From assembly GCA_021323475.1 (NCBI GenBank), contig JAJQJM010000008.1, positions 1-41,029 on the forward strand: a stretch of DNA of 41,029 nucleotides, in the 5' to 3' direction. Both the position numbers and the translations under genes were made by a program. The notes below the pieces were generated by a model, which was given only the letters and a program-made list of their open reading frames with translations, made no database searches and was not told the DNA's origin. Of the stretch, positions 31,198-39,850 are shown piece after piece. The first letter of the stretch is position 1. Each line of letters starts with the position of its first letter. Source of the stretch: Vampirovibrio sp. Lineage in GTDB: Bacteria; Cyanobacteriota; Vampirovibrionia; Vampirovibrionales; Vampirovibrionaceae.

Positions 31198-32226
31198 ATG
31201 TATTACTCAAAGCATTTTGGGTTAACCACAATATGGAGGATGGCGCTGATATTGCCGTTGCTGGCGGGTGCAATCCATTTCCCGGTTCGGGCGGAGGATA
31301 GCACGGCGAACGTGTCCACCGGCATTACCAGCAACAGCGTGGTGGGCAACAACAGTCAGCAGGCCACTGATACCGGCGTTGCCATTAACGGGCCGGTCAG
31401 CGGCAGCAACCTAAACAACAACCAGAACCGCAACCTGAACCTGGTACAGCCCATTGTGATGACCTCACCGCAGTATTCTTCCGGCGGGCGGGGTGGAGCG
31501 GCGGCGCTGGTTTTGCCCCGCAACCCGCTTCCGTTAGGGAATGCCGCGTTGGGTCGATCCAATTTCGGGCTACAGTTCGGGGTGCAGAATAATCCTGGAA
31601 TGTCGGCCATTACCGGTGGCAAGGAAAATGGGTTAGGCTGGTTTTTTCAAGGAGGGTTAACCATTCCTTTCGGGAAGATTCCGTCGGCTGTGGCAAACCC
31701 GGCTAATTCCCAATACGACCGCATTCGGGAAGACCGGATGGATTCCCAGCGGAACGTGATGGGTAATACGTTACCAACGGAAAGCGCCAACCGGGCCGAA
31801 GCCAAGGTGCAGGGCAAGGTAGTGGGATTAAACGCATACAACTATTCCACGCTTTCCACGGATAAAATTCCATCCCAAACCAATGCGGGTGTGGGGGAAA
31901 TAGCCCTGCCCATGCCACGGGTTCTGGCTTTGAAGGTGGGAAAGGCATTCGATCAACCGTTGAATACCGGGACCGAGGTTGGGCAAGTCCAGGTGGGGAA
32001 AGAATACCCCTATCTGGGGCATACCCATTCCGGCTGGGTCAAAATCTTATTGCCCAATGGAAAAGAAGCCTGGACCAATGCCAGGTTTGAATATATTAAA
32101 TTTGACTACACCGAAATTGATGCCCTGGCTTCCGACAGTCCGGCGCCGAAAGCTGAATTTGCCCGGCATCGGAAATCAACCCCTTCAACCTCCAGAATGA
32201 GCCATAGCGGAAAACGGAAAAGTTGA
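31198..32226 (+). CDS. Secreted protein with curlin-like N-terminal module and SH3-like C-terminus
   Basis: A 342-residue exported protein. The signal peptide (MALILPLLAGAIHFPVRA part) is followed by NVSTGITSNSVVGNNSQQ and GVAINGPVSGSNLNNNQN, which align with the C-terminus of the upstream repeat protein. A low-complexity Asn/Pro/Gly middle (GGLTIPFGKIP) and a C-terminal SH3-like segment (VGKEYPYLGHTHSGWVKILL, then GKEAWTNARFEYIKF) follow. It could bind the repeat protein through the shared module and cell wall or matrix through SH3. ATG 31198 has AAGGGAAG eight bases ahead. Confidence 0.72.
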   Translation: MYYSKHFGLTTIWRMALILPLLAGAIHFPVRAEDSTANVSTGITSNSVVGNNSQQATDTGVAINGPVSGSNLNNNQNRNLNLVQPIVMTSPQYSSGGRGGAAALVLPRNPLPLGNAALGRSNFGLQFGVQNNPGMSAITGGKENGLGWFFQGGLTIPFGKIPSAVANPANSQYDRIREDRMDSQRNVMGNTLPTESANRAEAKVQGKVVGLNAYNYSTLSTDKIPSQTNAGVGEIALPMPRVLALKVGKAFDQPLNTGTEVGQVQVGKEYPYLGHTHSGWVKILLPNGKEAWTNARFEYIKFDYTEIDALASDSPAPKAEFARHRKSTPSTSRMSHSGKRKS

Positions 32227-32227
32227 T

Positions 32228-32710
32228 ATGACGTTGAAAAGCCTGAAGATGGAAACACAAAACAAATCGGCCAGAACCGGCCTTTGGTTCGAATCCTTCT
32301 TTAGTCTGTTTATTTCTTGCTGTCTGCTCCTGTTTTCCCATCCGGGTCAGGCCCGCACGATTGCTACGCCTTGGACACCGGAAATCAGCTTTCAAAGCCT
32401 GGTTTACGGCGCCTCCTCTTCGGCGGATGTGGTTCGGGTGATGGGCCAGCCCCCGGACGAAGTGCTGAAAGCGGAGCAGATGTTTCCGGTGGTTGAGAAT
32501 TTTTATTATTACGACTCGGCTAAGTCCGGTGCGGCCACAGTCTTTGTTTTTGAGGGCGGCTTGCTGGTGGGCTTGCAGCTAAAAACCCCCGGTGATCAGT
32601 TTGTTGATTTAACATACATGCTGACCAACAATAACGATCGTGCGTTGAATAGCCCTTTGCTGGGTGGTTATATGCCGTATTACCCGTATTATCCGTTGAC
32701 CCATTGGTGA
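32228..32710 (+). CDS. Small exported BamE/SmpA-like protein
   Basis: A 160-residue protein with a hydrophobic signal (FFSLFISCCLLLFSHPGQA). The mature part begins with SLVYGASSSADVVRVMGQPPDEV, the G-x-s-x-x-e-V-x-x-x-x-G-x-P pattern of the SmpA/OmlA/BamE fold, then strand-rich sequence and a Tyr/Pro tail (GGYMPYYPYYPL). It starts one base after the stop of the preceding gene. The classic BamE lipoprotein cysteine motif is not clear. An accessory role for export or assembly of its neighbours is plausible but not shown. An alternative start is ATG 32249. Confidence 0.65.
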   Translation: MTLKSLKMETQNKSARTGLWFESFFSLFISCCLLLFSHPGQARTIATPWTPEISFQSLVYGASSSADVVRVMGQPPDEVLKAEQMFPVVENFYYYDSAKSGAATVFVFEGGLLVGLQLKTPGDQFVDLTYMLTNNNDRALNSPLLGGYMPYYPYYPLTHW

Positions 32711-32717
32711 GAATTAA

Positions 32718-34082
32718 ATGAAAACAATCAAAAACAAAGTTCCGAATTTTGTATTGAACACCCTGTTGTTATCCGCTTTGGGACTATTGCAACCGTACAC
32801 GCTATTACCCGCGTTCGGGCAAAGTTACCCGGAGCAGGGAATCGATCATATTGACGCGGCCAAAAGTTATATGGTAACGGAGCAATGGAATTACGCGAAT
32901 TACGAATGGCGGGCGGCCCTGATGGAAGATCCTTCCAATACAGAGGCCCATGTGGGCCTGGTGGAAGCCCTGCTGCGTTCCGGCAACGCGAAGGATGCCG
33001 CGTATCATCTTTCGGAAGTCCGGCGAACGTTGGATAAATTATCCATCGAGCTGGCCTACGGCAAAACACTGGAAACGTTAGGCAAGCCTGTGGAGGCCGA
33101 GCGAATTTACCTGCGCATTCTGGAACGGGTGCCGCTGGATTCCGATGCGTACGGCCGGTTAATTTCTTTAATGGGCTATTTGCCTTCCAGCAAGCAGAAA
33201 AGCCTGAAGGCATTTTTGGAGAGAAAAGCGGAGCAAACTGCGACTCAGGGACGCTTGGCGCTAAAGCATAAACAATATACTGAAGCGGTGGAGAATTTTG
33301 CCATCAGTACGCGTTATAACCCCAATATTCAGGATCTGAACGACTATGGCGTTGCCTTGTTGCTGCTCGGGCATTACGATGAAGCCCACCAGCAATTTTC
33401 CCTGCTGAAACAGGCTGAAAGCCAGCAATGGGAAATTTATGCCAATGCCGCACTGGTGGCGCTGGGCAAAGGCCGCTCCACGGAAGCAACGGCGCAAGTT
33501 GAGCGCGCGATCACACTTTGCCAGGATGCGTCGAAAAAACCATTGCTATATAACCTGCTGGGATTTGTATATGAGAATCAGAGCCGGTGGCCGAAAGCGA
33601 GGAATGCTTATGAGCGGGCCATTGAGCTGGCTCCCGGCTTTAAAAAAGCCAAGCTGAATCTTGCCTATGTATACCAGAAAGACATGGCCTATGCTGAAGC
33701 GATTGCGGCATACCGGGACATGCTTCGCACCGAGCCGCGCAATGCAATACTCTGGAACCGGCTTGGCTTTGTGTATGAGTTGGCGAACAAGGAACGTCAG
33801 GCGCTGGATGCCTATCGCAAGGCAACGACGGCCAGCCCCCGCGATGAGGAAGGGTATTTTAACCAGGCCCTGTTGTACCGAAAAATGGGCAAAATCAAGG
33901 CAGCGGATTTAGCTTACAAAAAGGTGATGAGTCTTGAATTTTCGGTTTTGGAAGCCGGAAAGGCGAAGCAGGGTGCTGCGCTTTCCAATGTTTCCAGTTC
34001 CGATAAAGTAAATACCCCGGATCGCGATCCGAAAATGAAATTGCTGGATTATGTGGATGTGTTCTTTTCCCATGCGTCATAA
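32718..34082 (+). CDS. Exported TPR-repeat protein
   Basis: A 454-residue protein with a signal peptide (NTLLLSALGLLQPYTLLPAFG) and about eight tetratricopeptide repeats along residues 40-420. Clear ones include YNLLGFVYENQSRWPKARN, AKLNLAYVYQKDMAYAEAI and LWNRLGFVYELANKERQAL, with the alanine/glycine spacing of the fold. It should act as a scaffold in the cell envelope for partner proteins. It follows the BamE-like gene by 7 bases and overlaps the next gene, so it belongs to one transcription unit. Confidence 0.85.
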   Translation: MKTIKNKVPNFVLNTLLLSALGLLQPYTLLPAFGQSYPEQGIDHIDAAKSYMVTEQWNYANYEWRAALMEDPSNTEAHVGLVEALLRSGNAKDAAYHLSEVRRTLDKLSIELAYGKTLETLGKPVEAERIYLRILERVPLDSDAYGRLISLMGYLPSSKQKSLKAFLERKAEQTATQGRLALKHKQYTEAVENFAISTRYNPNIQDLNDYGVALLLLGHYDEAHQQFSLLKQAESQQWEIYANAALVALGKGRSTEATAQVERAITLCQDASKKPLLYNLLGFVYENQSRWPKARNAYERAIELAPGFKKAKLNLAYVYQKDMAYAEAIAAYRDMLRTEPRNAILWNRLGFVYELANKERQALDAYRKATTASPRDEEGYFNQALLYRKMGKIKAADLAYKKVMSLEFSVLEAGKAKQGAALSNVSSSDKVNTPDRDPKMKLLDYVDVFFSHAS

Positions 34083-35292
34083 ATTTATGTTATTAAAATT
34101 CCCGTTTATAAAACAGTCCCGGACAGGTATCCTTGCAGGTTGTTTTGTCCTCTTGCTGGGCATGCTGCCTCTAAATTCGGAGGCTAGAAAATTTGGCTTT
34201 GTATCGGATTTGGAGCAACAGCTTTTGGGACAAAAATATTCGAATCAGCCTTTGTCGATTCGGATTCAGCGACTGGAACAGCATTTGAGCGTTAAAAGCG
34301 GAAAGAAGCAATCGAATGATTACCGCCTTGCCCGCCTGTCTCAAACCCAAGGCTCCGCTGTTTCTTCTCAGCGGCGGCAGGTGGCGGTTGAGGCGTATAA
34401 CCGGGGCGTTGAGTTGGAAAAACAGGAGCATGCTGCTCAGGCCATGCAGGCATACCGGCAAGCCATTCAGGCCGATCCCACCTTGGTGCAGCCGTATAAT
34501 AATTTAGCGAATTTATTAATGAAAAATGGGCAGTATGATGAAACCGTTGCGCTGTATAAGCGGGCCTTGGAGCAGGATCCTAAAAATCCCGTGTTGCATA
34601 GAAACCTCGGACTGCTGTACGAGAAACTCGGCAAGATAGAAGCTGCCGTAGGAGAGTACCAACAATACCTGAAGCACACCACACAGCCGGATCCTCCGAT
34701 TCGGGACATGGTGGAAACCTATCAGGCCAGCCGAAAAACCGGCCTCAGCGCTCCGGATTATTTATCCGCCATTACCCATGCCAGTCAGGGGCAGCCGTTG
34801 ATTTGGCAGCGGGATACCTTGCCGGTTCAGGTGTTTATCCAGGTCGGTAATGCGGAGCAAATGGCGGTGCTGCCCGTCATTCAACGCAGTCTTTCCACCT
34901 GGGAGAAAGTAACCGACTACCGATTGAAATTTAAACTGGCGCGTTGGGCCGATACGGCGAATATCGTCATTAAATTGCAGGAGGGCCCGCTGTCAGACCC
35001 GTATGCCAATATCGGCCATGCCGAGTTCCAAATGCCGGAGGAGCAACTCAATCAACATCGAATGAGTTTTGTGACGGTCACGTTAAATACCGGCTTAAAG
35101 GATTCCGATAAGAATATCCCACTGGAAAGCCGCAATGAACAGATCTATCGGATGGCCTTGCATGAAATCGGCCATGCCATCGGTATCTGGGGCCACAGTC
35201 CGGATCCGGGAGATATTATGTTTACGCACCCGATTGCCACGGATCTGTCGGATAGGGACATTCGCACGGTTCGCAAGTTATATGGTCTTTAA
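34072..35292 (+). CDS. Exported TPR-matrixin metalloprotease
   Basis: A 406-residue protein: signal peptide (TGILAGCFVLLLGMLPLNSEA), a basic linker, two or three TPRs (AVEAYNRGVELEKQEHAAQA, YNNLANLLMKNGQYDETV, LHRNLGLLYEKLGKIEAAVG) and a C-terminal metzincin domain with HEIGHAIGIWGH and Met-turn GDIMF. Thus zinc site and Met-turn are complete and it should be an active peptidase outside the cytoplasm. The start is uncertain: ATG 34072 (overlaps the previous stop by 11 bases), 34051 or 34087. As last gene of the secreted operon it may process the repeat protein or its partners. Confidence 0.85.
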   Translation: MRHKFMLLKFPFIKQSRTGILAGCFVLLLGMLPLNSEARKFGFVSDLEQQLLGQKYSNQPLSIRIQRLEQHLSVKSGKKQSNDYRLARLSQTQGSAVSSQRRQVAVEAYNRGVELEKQEHAAQAMQAYRQAIQADPTLVQPYNNLANLLMKNGQYDETVALYKRALEQDPKNPVLHRNLGLLYEKLGKIEAAVGEYQQYLKHTTQPDPPIRDMVETYQASRKTGLSAPDYLSAITHASQGQPLIWQRDTLPVQVFIQVGNAEQMAVLPVIQRSLSTWEKVTDYRLKFKLARWADTANIVIKLQEGPLSDPYANIGHAEFQMPEEQLNQHRMSFVTVTLNTGLKDSDKNIPLESRNEQIYRMALHEIGHAIGIWGHSPDPGDIMFTHPIATDLSDRDIRTVRKLYGL

Positions 35293-35320
35293 TCCCCGTT
35301 TATAGTGAGAGGTGAAATCC

Positions 35321-35349
35321 GCCGGCAGCATCGCTGTCGGCGTTTCTTT
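35321..35349 (+). terminator. Terminator at end of the secreted-protein operon
   Basis: GCCGGCAG, loop CATCG, CTGTCGGC (8 bp, one G-T) followed by GTTTCTTT, 29 bases after the matrixin stop. It closes the plus-strand run that begins at 30087. Confidence 0.75.
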
Positions 35350-35410
35350 CCAGATGAATGGATGATGATGTGCAGGCATCAATAACGCTGATCGAAAATG
35401 GAGCATTCGG

Positions 35411-36085
35411 TTAAACATCCGCCTGATATGCGTTTTGGTTCAGGTTGATGACTGGTTTCATCCCCTGGCTCTCGTCCAGAGCCGTTTTCATCTGACGAAC
35501 CCGTATTTCCAGGGCCTGCACGATTTCCGTACGAGTGTTATATTGGCCGGCTTCAATGGGTGGACCGAATTCCAGGATGACTTTCCGAAAATGCGGGAGT
35601 CTTGAAGTGTGCGCCCAGGCTTCAAACCCGCCGTGGATGGCAAACGGCAGAATGGGGGCCCCGCTTTTTTGTTGCAGGAACGCCACTCCCTCGTTGAAGC
35701 GGTTCAGGTGACCATCCTGGGTTAGCTTGCCCTCTGGAAAAATGCAAACCATAGAGCCCTGGCGCAGCAATTGTATTGTCTCCATCAGTGCCTTGCGCTC
35801 CCGTCCCTGATACAGGGAAATAATGTTGCCATAGGGCACCAGCTTGCCAATCAGACCCCAGGTAAATACTTCCTCGGTCATCATAAACCGGAAATAACGC
35901 TGACAGGCGGCATAGATGGTTAAACTATCCAGGAGGCCGGTATGATTTCCGGCGAGAATGAGCCCTTGGCGACAGGCGGCCAAATGATTGATGCCGCGCA
36001 CCTCAAAGGCAAAGCCTGCTTTCAGAATGGTCCATGCAATGCCTCGCAGCAAGGCGTAGGGAATTTCAAACCGGCTCTTTTTCAT
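35411..36085 (-). CDS. 1-acyl-sn-glycerol-3-phosphate acyltransferase (PlsC-like)
   Basis: A 224-residue membrane-associated acyltransferase. N47-H48-TGLL-D53 is the catalytic HX4D motif and F116-PEG119 the substrate motif; GNIISLYQGRERKALME and PFAIHGGF are also family features. It puts the second acyl chain on lysophosphatidate, or acylates a related lipid. A hydrophobic segment near residues 10-30 anchors it. ATG 36085 follows GGAGAAGCGCCC read on the minus strand. It is divergent from the DUF2339-like gene. Confidence 0.88.
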   Translation of the reverse strand: MKKSRFEIPYALLRGIAWTILKAGFAFEVRGINHLAACRQGLILAGNHTGLLDSLTIYAACQRYFRFMMTEEVFTWGLIGKLVPYGNIISLYQGRERKALMETIQLLRQGSMVCIFPEGKLTQDGHLNRFNEGVAFLQQKSGAPILPFAIHGGFEAWAHTSRLPHFRKVILEFGPPIEAGQYNTRTEIVQALEIRVRQMKTALDESQGMKPVINLNQNAYQADV

Positions 36086-36179
36086 GGGCGCTTCTCCTGG
36101 GTTTCCTGGGCTCCGACCTCATTCCTAACCCTAACCGTTCCATTTCATTCTCACCTTAACGGCTGAACAGTTTGGAAAT

Positions 36180-36223
36180 GTGTAACAATGGTTGTTAACC
36201 TTGGAAAATTATAATTGTTACAC
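36180..36223. promoter_or_regulatory. 10-bp inverted repeat, candidate operator
   Basis: GTGTAACAAT (36180-36189) and ATTGTTACAC (36214-36223) are perfect inverted repeats separated by 24 bases. They flank a TATAAT (36210-36215, plus) that overlaps a TATAAT on the minus strand (36213-36208). The site is midway between the divergent acyltransferase and DUF2339-like genes. The second gene downstream encodes a GntR-type regulator, a candidate binder. Confidence 0.5.
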
Positions 36224-36280
36224 TTTGGATGTCCGAACGGATGTGTTTTACCCTGAACATAAGGGAAATGAGGAATTAAT

Positions 36281-38008
36281 ATGAATGAACATGAGGAACT
36301 ACCCCCTCCATCCAAACTGTCACAAAGCAACTGGCTGGAACAGGAGCTTTGCCAGCGCGATGGCGGTGAGTCTAAAAATACAGCCTGGGAGCTGGATTTG
36401 GGCATTAAATGGTTCAGCCGGGCTGGCATTGTCATGCTGCTTGTCGGCTGCGCGATGGCGCTCAATTATTCCTGGGAATTTCTCAATGCCATTTTGATTC
36501 CCGAAGTGAAAATCATTATTTCGAGCCTGGTTGCATTTGGCTTATTTATTGCCGGAGGCCGGCTTTTAAACCGGTTTCAACTGTTGGGGCGAATTCTGCA
36601 AGGCGGCGGCCTGGCCCTGGGCTATTTAAGTTTGTTCGGCATGTTTTTTATTCCGGCGGTGCGGATTTTTCATGATCCAAGCCTGCAAAGCCTGGGGTGG
36701 GGATTATTATTGCTGTATGTCGGCTTCATGATTGCAATGGCCCGTAAAATGGATTCCCGCTCGGTTGCGGTCTTGTCGCTCGGGTTCGGTTACTATACGG
36801 CCAGTTACGCCGGTACGCAATTGGTCTGCTTTGTGGCCGGATCCATGCTGGGGGTAGCGTCCCTGGTTTTAGGCGGCCATAAAAAAGGGTGGGGTTTACT
36901 GCCGAAAGTCGGTTTCGCAGGATTTGTGTTTATTTACCTGCTGTGGCAGGGAAGCTGGATGATTCCGGAGCAACATCTGTTGCAAGGGTTGCCCAGCCAT
37001 ATTTTCAGTGATTCGGTGGATGAGACGATTTATTTAATCACTAATTTTCTGCTGTGCCATATGGCTGGTTTCAGAAACAGGCCGGACTCCAAACCTGCAA
37101 CGGCCTGGGGCAATTTATCCTTGAGTGTCATGAATACCCTGCTGGTCTATGGGCTGCTGGTGTTTACCCAGGGCGGAACGCTGCTTGGCTTTAAGGGGCT
37201 GGGCGAGGCCTTCCTAAGCGTGGTTCAATTGGGTACTTATGTGGCGATGTTAAGATTATCCGCCGACAGAACGGATCAACCTCTCCAAGCACACCTGGTT
37301 ATGGGGATTCTGTTTTTCCTGCTGACCATCTTTTCTTTGATGGATGCCCATATGCAGCCTATCGCCATCTCTGTCGGCGCATTGGTGCTGGGTTTGTTAA
37401 GTCGCCCTGAAGGCGGCCAAAACCTGTACCGGGTGTTGTCCGGGCTCCTGCTTGTGGTGGCATGCCTGACGCTGGCTACATTCAATTGGCAGGCAACGTC
37501 GCCGGCCGTGTTGCTGTTTACCGTCGGTGGTGTTTCTTTAACGGGCCTGGCTCTGGAGCGCTGCCTGTTCAGCGGCCTGTGGCAGGAATTGAGTGTGACC
37601 GTGCTAATCGTGAGTTCGTTCCTGTTTCTGCTGTCCATCATGGTTGGCCTGGAGCATCAGTGGATTACGCTGGGGACGGTATTAACCGGCTTTGCGTTCC
37701 TGATTGCCGGGTTTCTGTCGGCCGAAACCAAATACCGTTGGAGCGGGCTGGGCTGGATTTTTCTGGCTGTGTGCAGATTAGTCACCGTCGATCTGCTGAT
37801 GCTGGCCATGCCTTATAAAATCCTGCTCTTCCTGGCGATGGGGGCGCTATTGCTGATTGCCTCTTATGGCTATAACCAGTTGGCCCGTTCCCGGTGTCAA
37901 ACCGGCCAAGATACAAGTTCATCCGAATTAAACCTCAATTTACCAAATGGAGGGCTTGAAGGTCAGCCGGTTTTACCCGATACTCATCATCAGACTAAAG
38001 AAGTTTAA
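36281..38008 (+). CDS. DUF2339-like polytopic membrane protein
   Basis: A 575-residue protein with a soluble acidic N-terminus of about 45 residues and then about 16 hydrophobic segments. DLGIKWFSRAGIVMLLVG at the first span followed by repeated short spans rich in G/L/F matches predicted membrane proteins of the DUF2339 group, with no known reaction. The N-terminal half reads LQGGGLALGYLSLFGMFF, a family-like patch. ATG 36281 follows GAGGAATTAAT. It is transcribed with the GntR regulator 12 bases downstream. Confidence 0.7.
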   Translation: MNEHEELPPPSKLSQSNWLEQELCQRDGGESKNTAWELDLGIKWFSRAGIVMLLVGCAMALNYSWEFLNAILIPEVKIIISSLVAFGLFIAGGRLLNRFQLLGRILQGGGLALGYLSLFGMFFIPAVRIFHDPSLQSLGWGLLLLYVGFMIAMARKMDSRSVAVLSLGFGYYTASYAGTQLVCFVAGSMLGVASLVLGGHKKGWGLLPKVGFAGFVFIYLLWQGSWMIPEQHLLQGLPSHIFSDSVDETIYLITNFLLCHMAGFRNRPDSKPATAWGNLSLSVMNTLLVYGLLVFTQGGTLLGFKGLGEAFLSVVQLGTYVAMLRLSADRTDQPLQAHLVMGILFFLLTIFSLMDAHMQPIAISVGALVLGLLSRPEGGQNLYRVLSGLLLVVACLTLATFNWQATSPAVLLFTVGGVSLTGLALERCLFSGLWQELSVTVLIVSSFLFLLSIMVGLEHQWITLGTVLTGFAFLIAGFLSAETKYRWSGLGWIFLAVCRLVTVDLLMLAMPYKILLFLAMGALLLIASYGYNQLARSRCQTGQDTSSSELNLNLPNGGLEGQPVLPDTHHQTKEV

Positions 38009-38020
38009 AAAGGAATGCTT

Positions 38021-38989
38021 ATGGAAATCTCAATTCAGAAAAACACCAGTATTTCCATTCATGAACAATTAGTCACTCAAATCTCCATGCAGATTGCCTC
38101 CGGCCTCCTGAAGCCGGGGGCCAAGCTGCCCAGCATCCGTGCCTTGTCTCAAAAACTGGGAATTCACCATAACACCTGTTTAAGCGCCTATAAAGAACTG
38201 GAAAAAGGGAATCTTATTATTATCCGTCATGGTAGCGGGGTTCGGGTCGCCACAACCGATCAGGACGGCCATCAGAGCCTGTTTGCCCGAAAGGGACAAA
38301 CCGTCGATTTGGATCAGTTGGCCGAATTTTTTGTGCAACAGGCTCAGCAGAAAGGGATAAGTTGGGAGAACGCAATGGCGGCGCTTGAAAAGGCCCGTCA
38401 GAATTTAAAAGCCCAGGTCCGTCAGCCGTTAATCTTTGTGGATATTCACCCGGACATTCTGCCGGTGTTTCAGGCCGAGTTGCAGCAGGCGCTCAGTCGT
38501 CCCGTCCAGCAGGCATTATTAAGTCAACTGAATGGGTCCACGGACCAAAGCAGTCATTTTGTGGTGAGCAGATACCATTATCAGGCGCTAAAGGATACGC
38601 TGCGATCCGTTTGGAATGGGGAAAGCACGGATGCCCAAATGGCCGAGAAAATCACGGTGATTGATGTGGGCGCCGTTCGTCAGGAATTGGATTTGATTCG
38701 GCAATTGCCCGAAGGCGCATTGGTGGCGGTATTTTCCACCAGTACCATTATTTTGCAGCAAGCCGAAGCGGTTATTAAGGCCCTGCGAGGCGAGGATATC
38801 TATATTCGGCCCATTCAGGCCCGGCATGAAAGCATGGCTGAAACCCAGCGCATATTGAAGCGCGCCCAGGCAATTTTCGCGGATTGGCTGTGTGTGCCTG
38901 AACTTCAAACGCTCACCCGTAAACCCATCCATACCATTCGCACCATCCCGGTGCATGAACTGGAAAAACTCAAATCGTTCCAGGGGTAG
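38021..38989 (+). CDS. GntR-family transcriptional regulator with unusual effector domain
   Basis: A 322-residue regulator. Residues 1-75 are a GntR winged helix (IHEQLVTQISMQIASGLL, KLPSIRALSQKLGIHHNT, then IIIRHGSGVRV for the wing). The rest is not the FadR, HutC, MocR or short YtrA-type tail: it shows alternating strands and helices (PLIFVDIHPDILPVFQAEL, KITVIDVG, GALVAVFSTSTIILQQAEAV) as in a two-lobed ligand-binding fold. The ligand is unknown. ATG 38021 has AAAAAGGA seven bases ahead, better than ATG 38015. Likely it controls the upstream membrane-protein gene. Confidence 0.82.
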   Translation: MEISIQKNTSISIHEQLVTQISMQIASGLLKPGAKLPSIRALSQKLGIHHNTCLSAYKELEKGNLIIIRHGSGVRVATTDQDGHQSLFARKGQTVDLDQLAEFFVQQAQQKGISWENAMAALEKARQNLKAQVRQPLIFVDIHPDILPVFQAELQQALSRPVQQALLSQLNGSTDQSSHFVVSRYHYQALKDTLRSVWNGESTDAQMAEKITVIDVGAVRQELDLIRQLPEGALVAVFSTSTIILQQAEAVIKALRGEDIYIRPIQARHESMAETQRILKRAQAIFADWLCVPELQTLTRKPIHTIRTIPVHELEKLKSFQG

Positions 38990-39067
38990 GAATGCGAAAG
39001 CGCCTGCTCGGCCGATTGCGTTCTAAATCGGGTAGGGACTTTCGTTGGAAGGAAAGCCGGTTGTGAA

Positions 39068-39850
39068 TTAAGTGCTTACCTTTTGCGGAACAATGGTTTT
39101 GGAAAACAGGACTTTAACCCGGTGCCAAGCGTCTTCCGCGGCGGAGGGATCAAAGTCTTCCCGTTGATCGCAGAAAAATCCATGCCCGGTGTTCGAGTAT
39201 CGGATGATTTCATGTTTAACGCCGGCATCCTTAAGCGCCTGTTCAATAATCACCGTATCCTGATGCGAAATTAACGGATCCTCTTCGCCGAACAGACATA
39301 GCAGATCTCCCTGGATTTCCCCTGCATGGCTGATGGTGGGCTCGCCCCCACCAGGGGACATATTGGCCACACCTCCCGGATAAAATGCGGCTACGGCCTT
39401 GATTTCTTTCATGCCTGCGGCAATAAACGCCACATGGCCGCCGAAGCAAAAACCAAGGCAGCCCATAGCATCCTTGGGAGACACATCCTTGCATTCCTGC
39501 AGAAATTGTATGACCGCCCTGATATCGACCAGAAGCCTTTCCCGTGTGGTGGCATCCTTGTGCTTGCGGCCTATCACCACATCCCGATCGGTATAGCCCA
39601 GTTCCAGATTATCGGTGGTGCGATGGTAATAATTGGGCGCAATGGCCACGTAGCCTTCGGCGGCAATTCGTTCGGTTACACTACGGATATGGTTGTTGAC
39701 GCCGAAGATTTCCATGAGCACGATAACGGCAGGCCAAGGCCCTTCCTGAACCGGTTTCGCCAGGTAGCATTGCATTGGGCTGCCGGCCACATCAATACTT
39801 GCCCACTTTGTCTGGATCTCCGTACGACCCTCTCCAGCTGCTTTGGTCAT
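39068..39850 (-). CDS. Dienelactone hydrolase family protein
   Basis: A 260-residue alpha/beta hydrolase. The catalytic Cys135 is in GFCFGGH, Asp191 in GEEDPLI and His223 in TGHGFF; E47 in MEIFG is the conserved glutamate that activates the Cys. This is the DLH family (carboxymethylenebutenolidase or related esterases). There are no aromatic-ring-cleavage genes near, so the substrate is probably another lactone or ester. ATG 39850 follows AGGGGAACAGCG. Confidence 0.9.
   Translation of the reverse strand: MTKAAGEGRTEIQTKWASIDVAGSPMQCYLAKPVQEGPWPAVIVLMEIFGVNNHIRSVTERIAAEGYVAIAPNYYHRTTDNLELGYTDRDVVIGRKHKDATTRERLLVDIRAVIQFLQECKDVSPKDAMGCLGFCFGGHVAFIAAGMKEIKAVAAFYPGGVANMSPGGGEPTISHAGEIQGDLLCLFGEEDPLISHQDTVIIEQALKDAGVKHEIIRYSNTGHGFFCDQREDFDPSAAEDAWHRVKVLFSKTIVPQKVST

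Noticed and set aside
34087-34160. Lipoprotein signal (LAGC) in the TPR-matrixin protein
   Set aside because: The Cys lies at the start of the hydrophobic segment rather than after it, so an ordinary signal peptide fits better.
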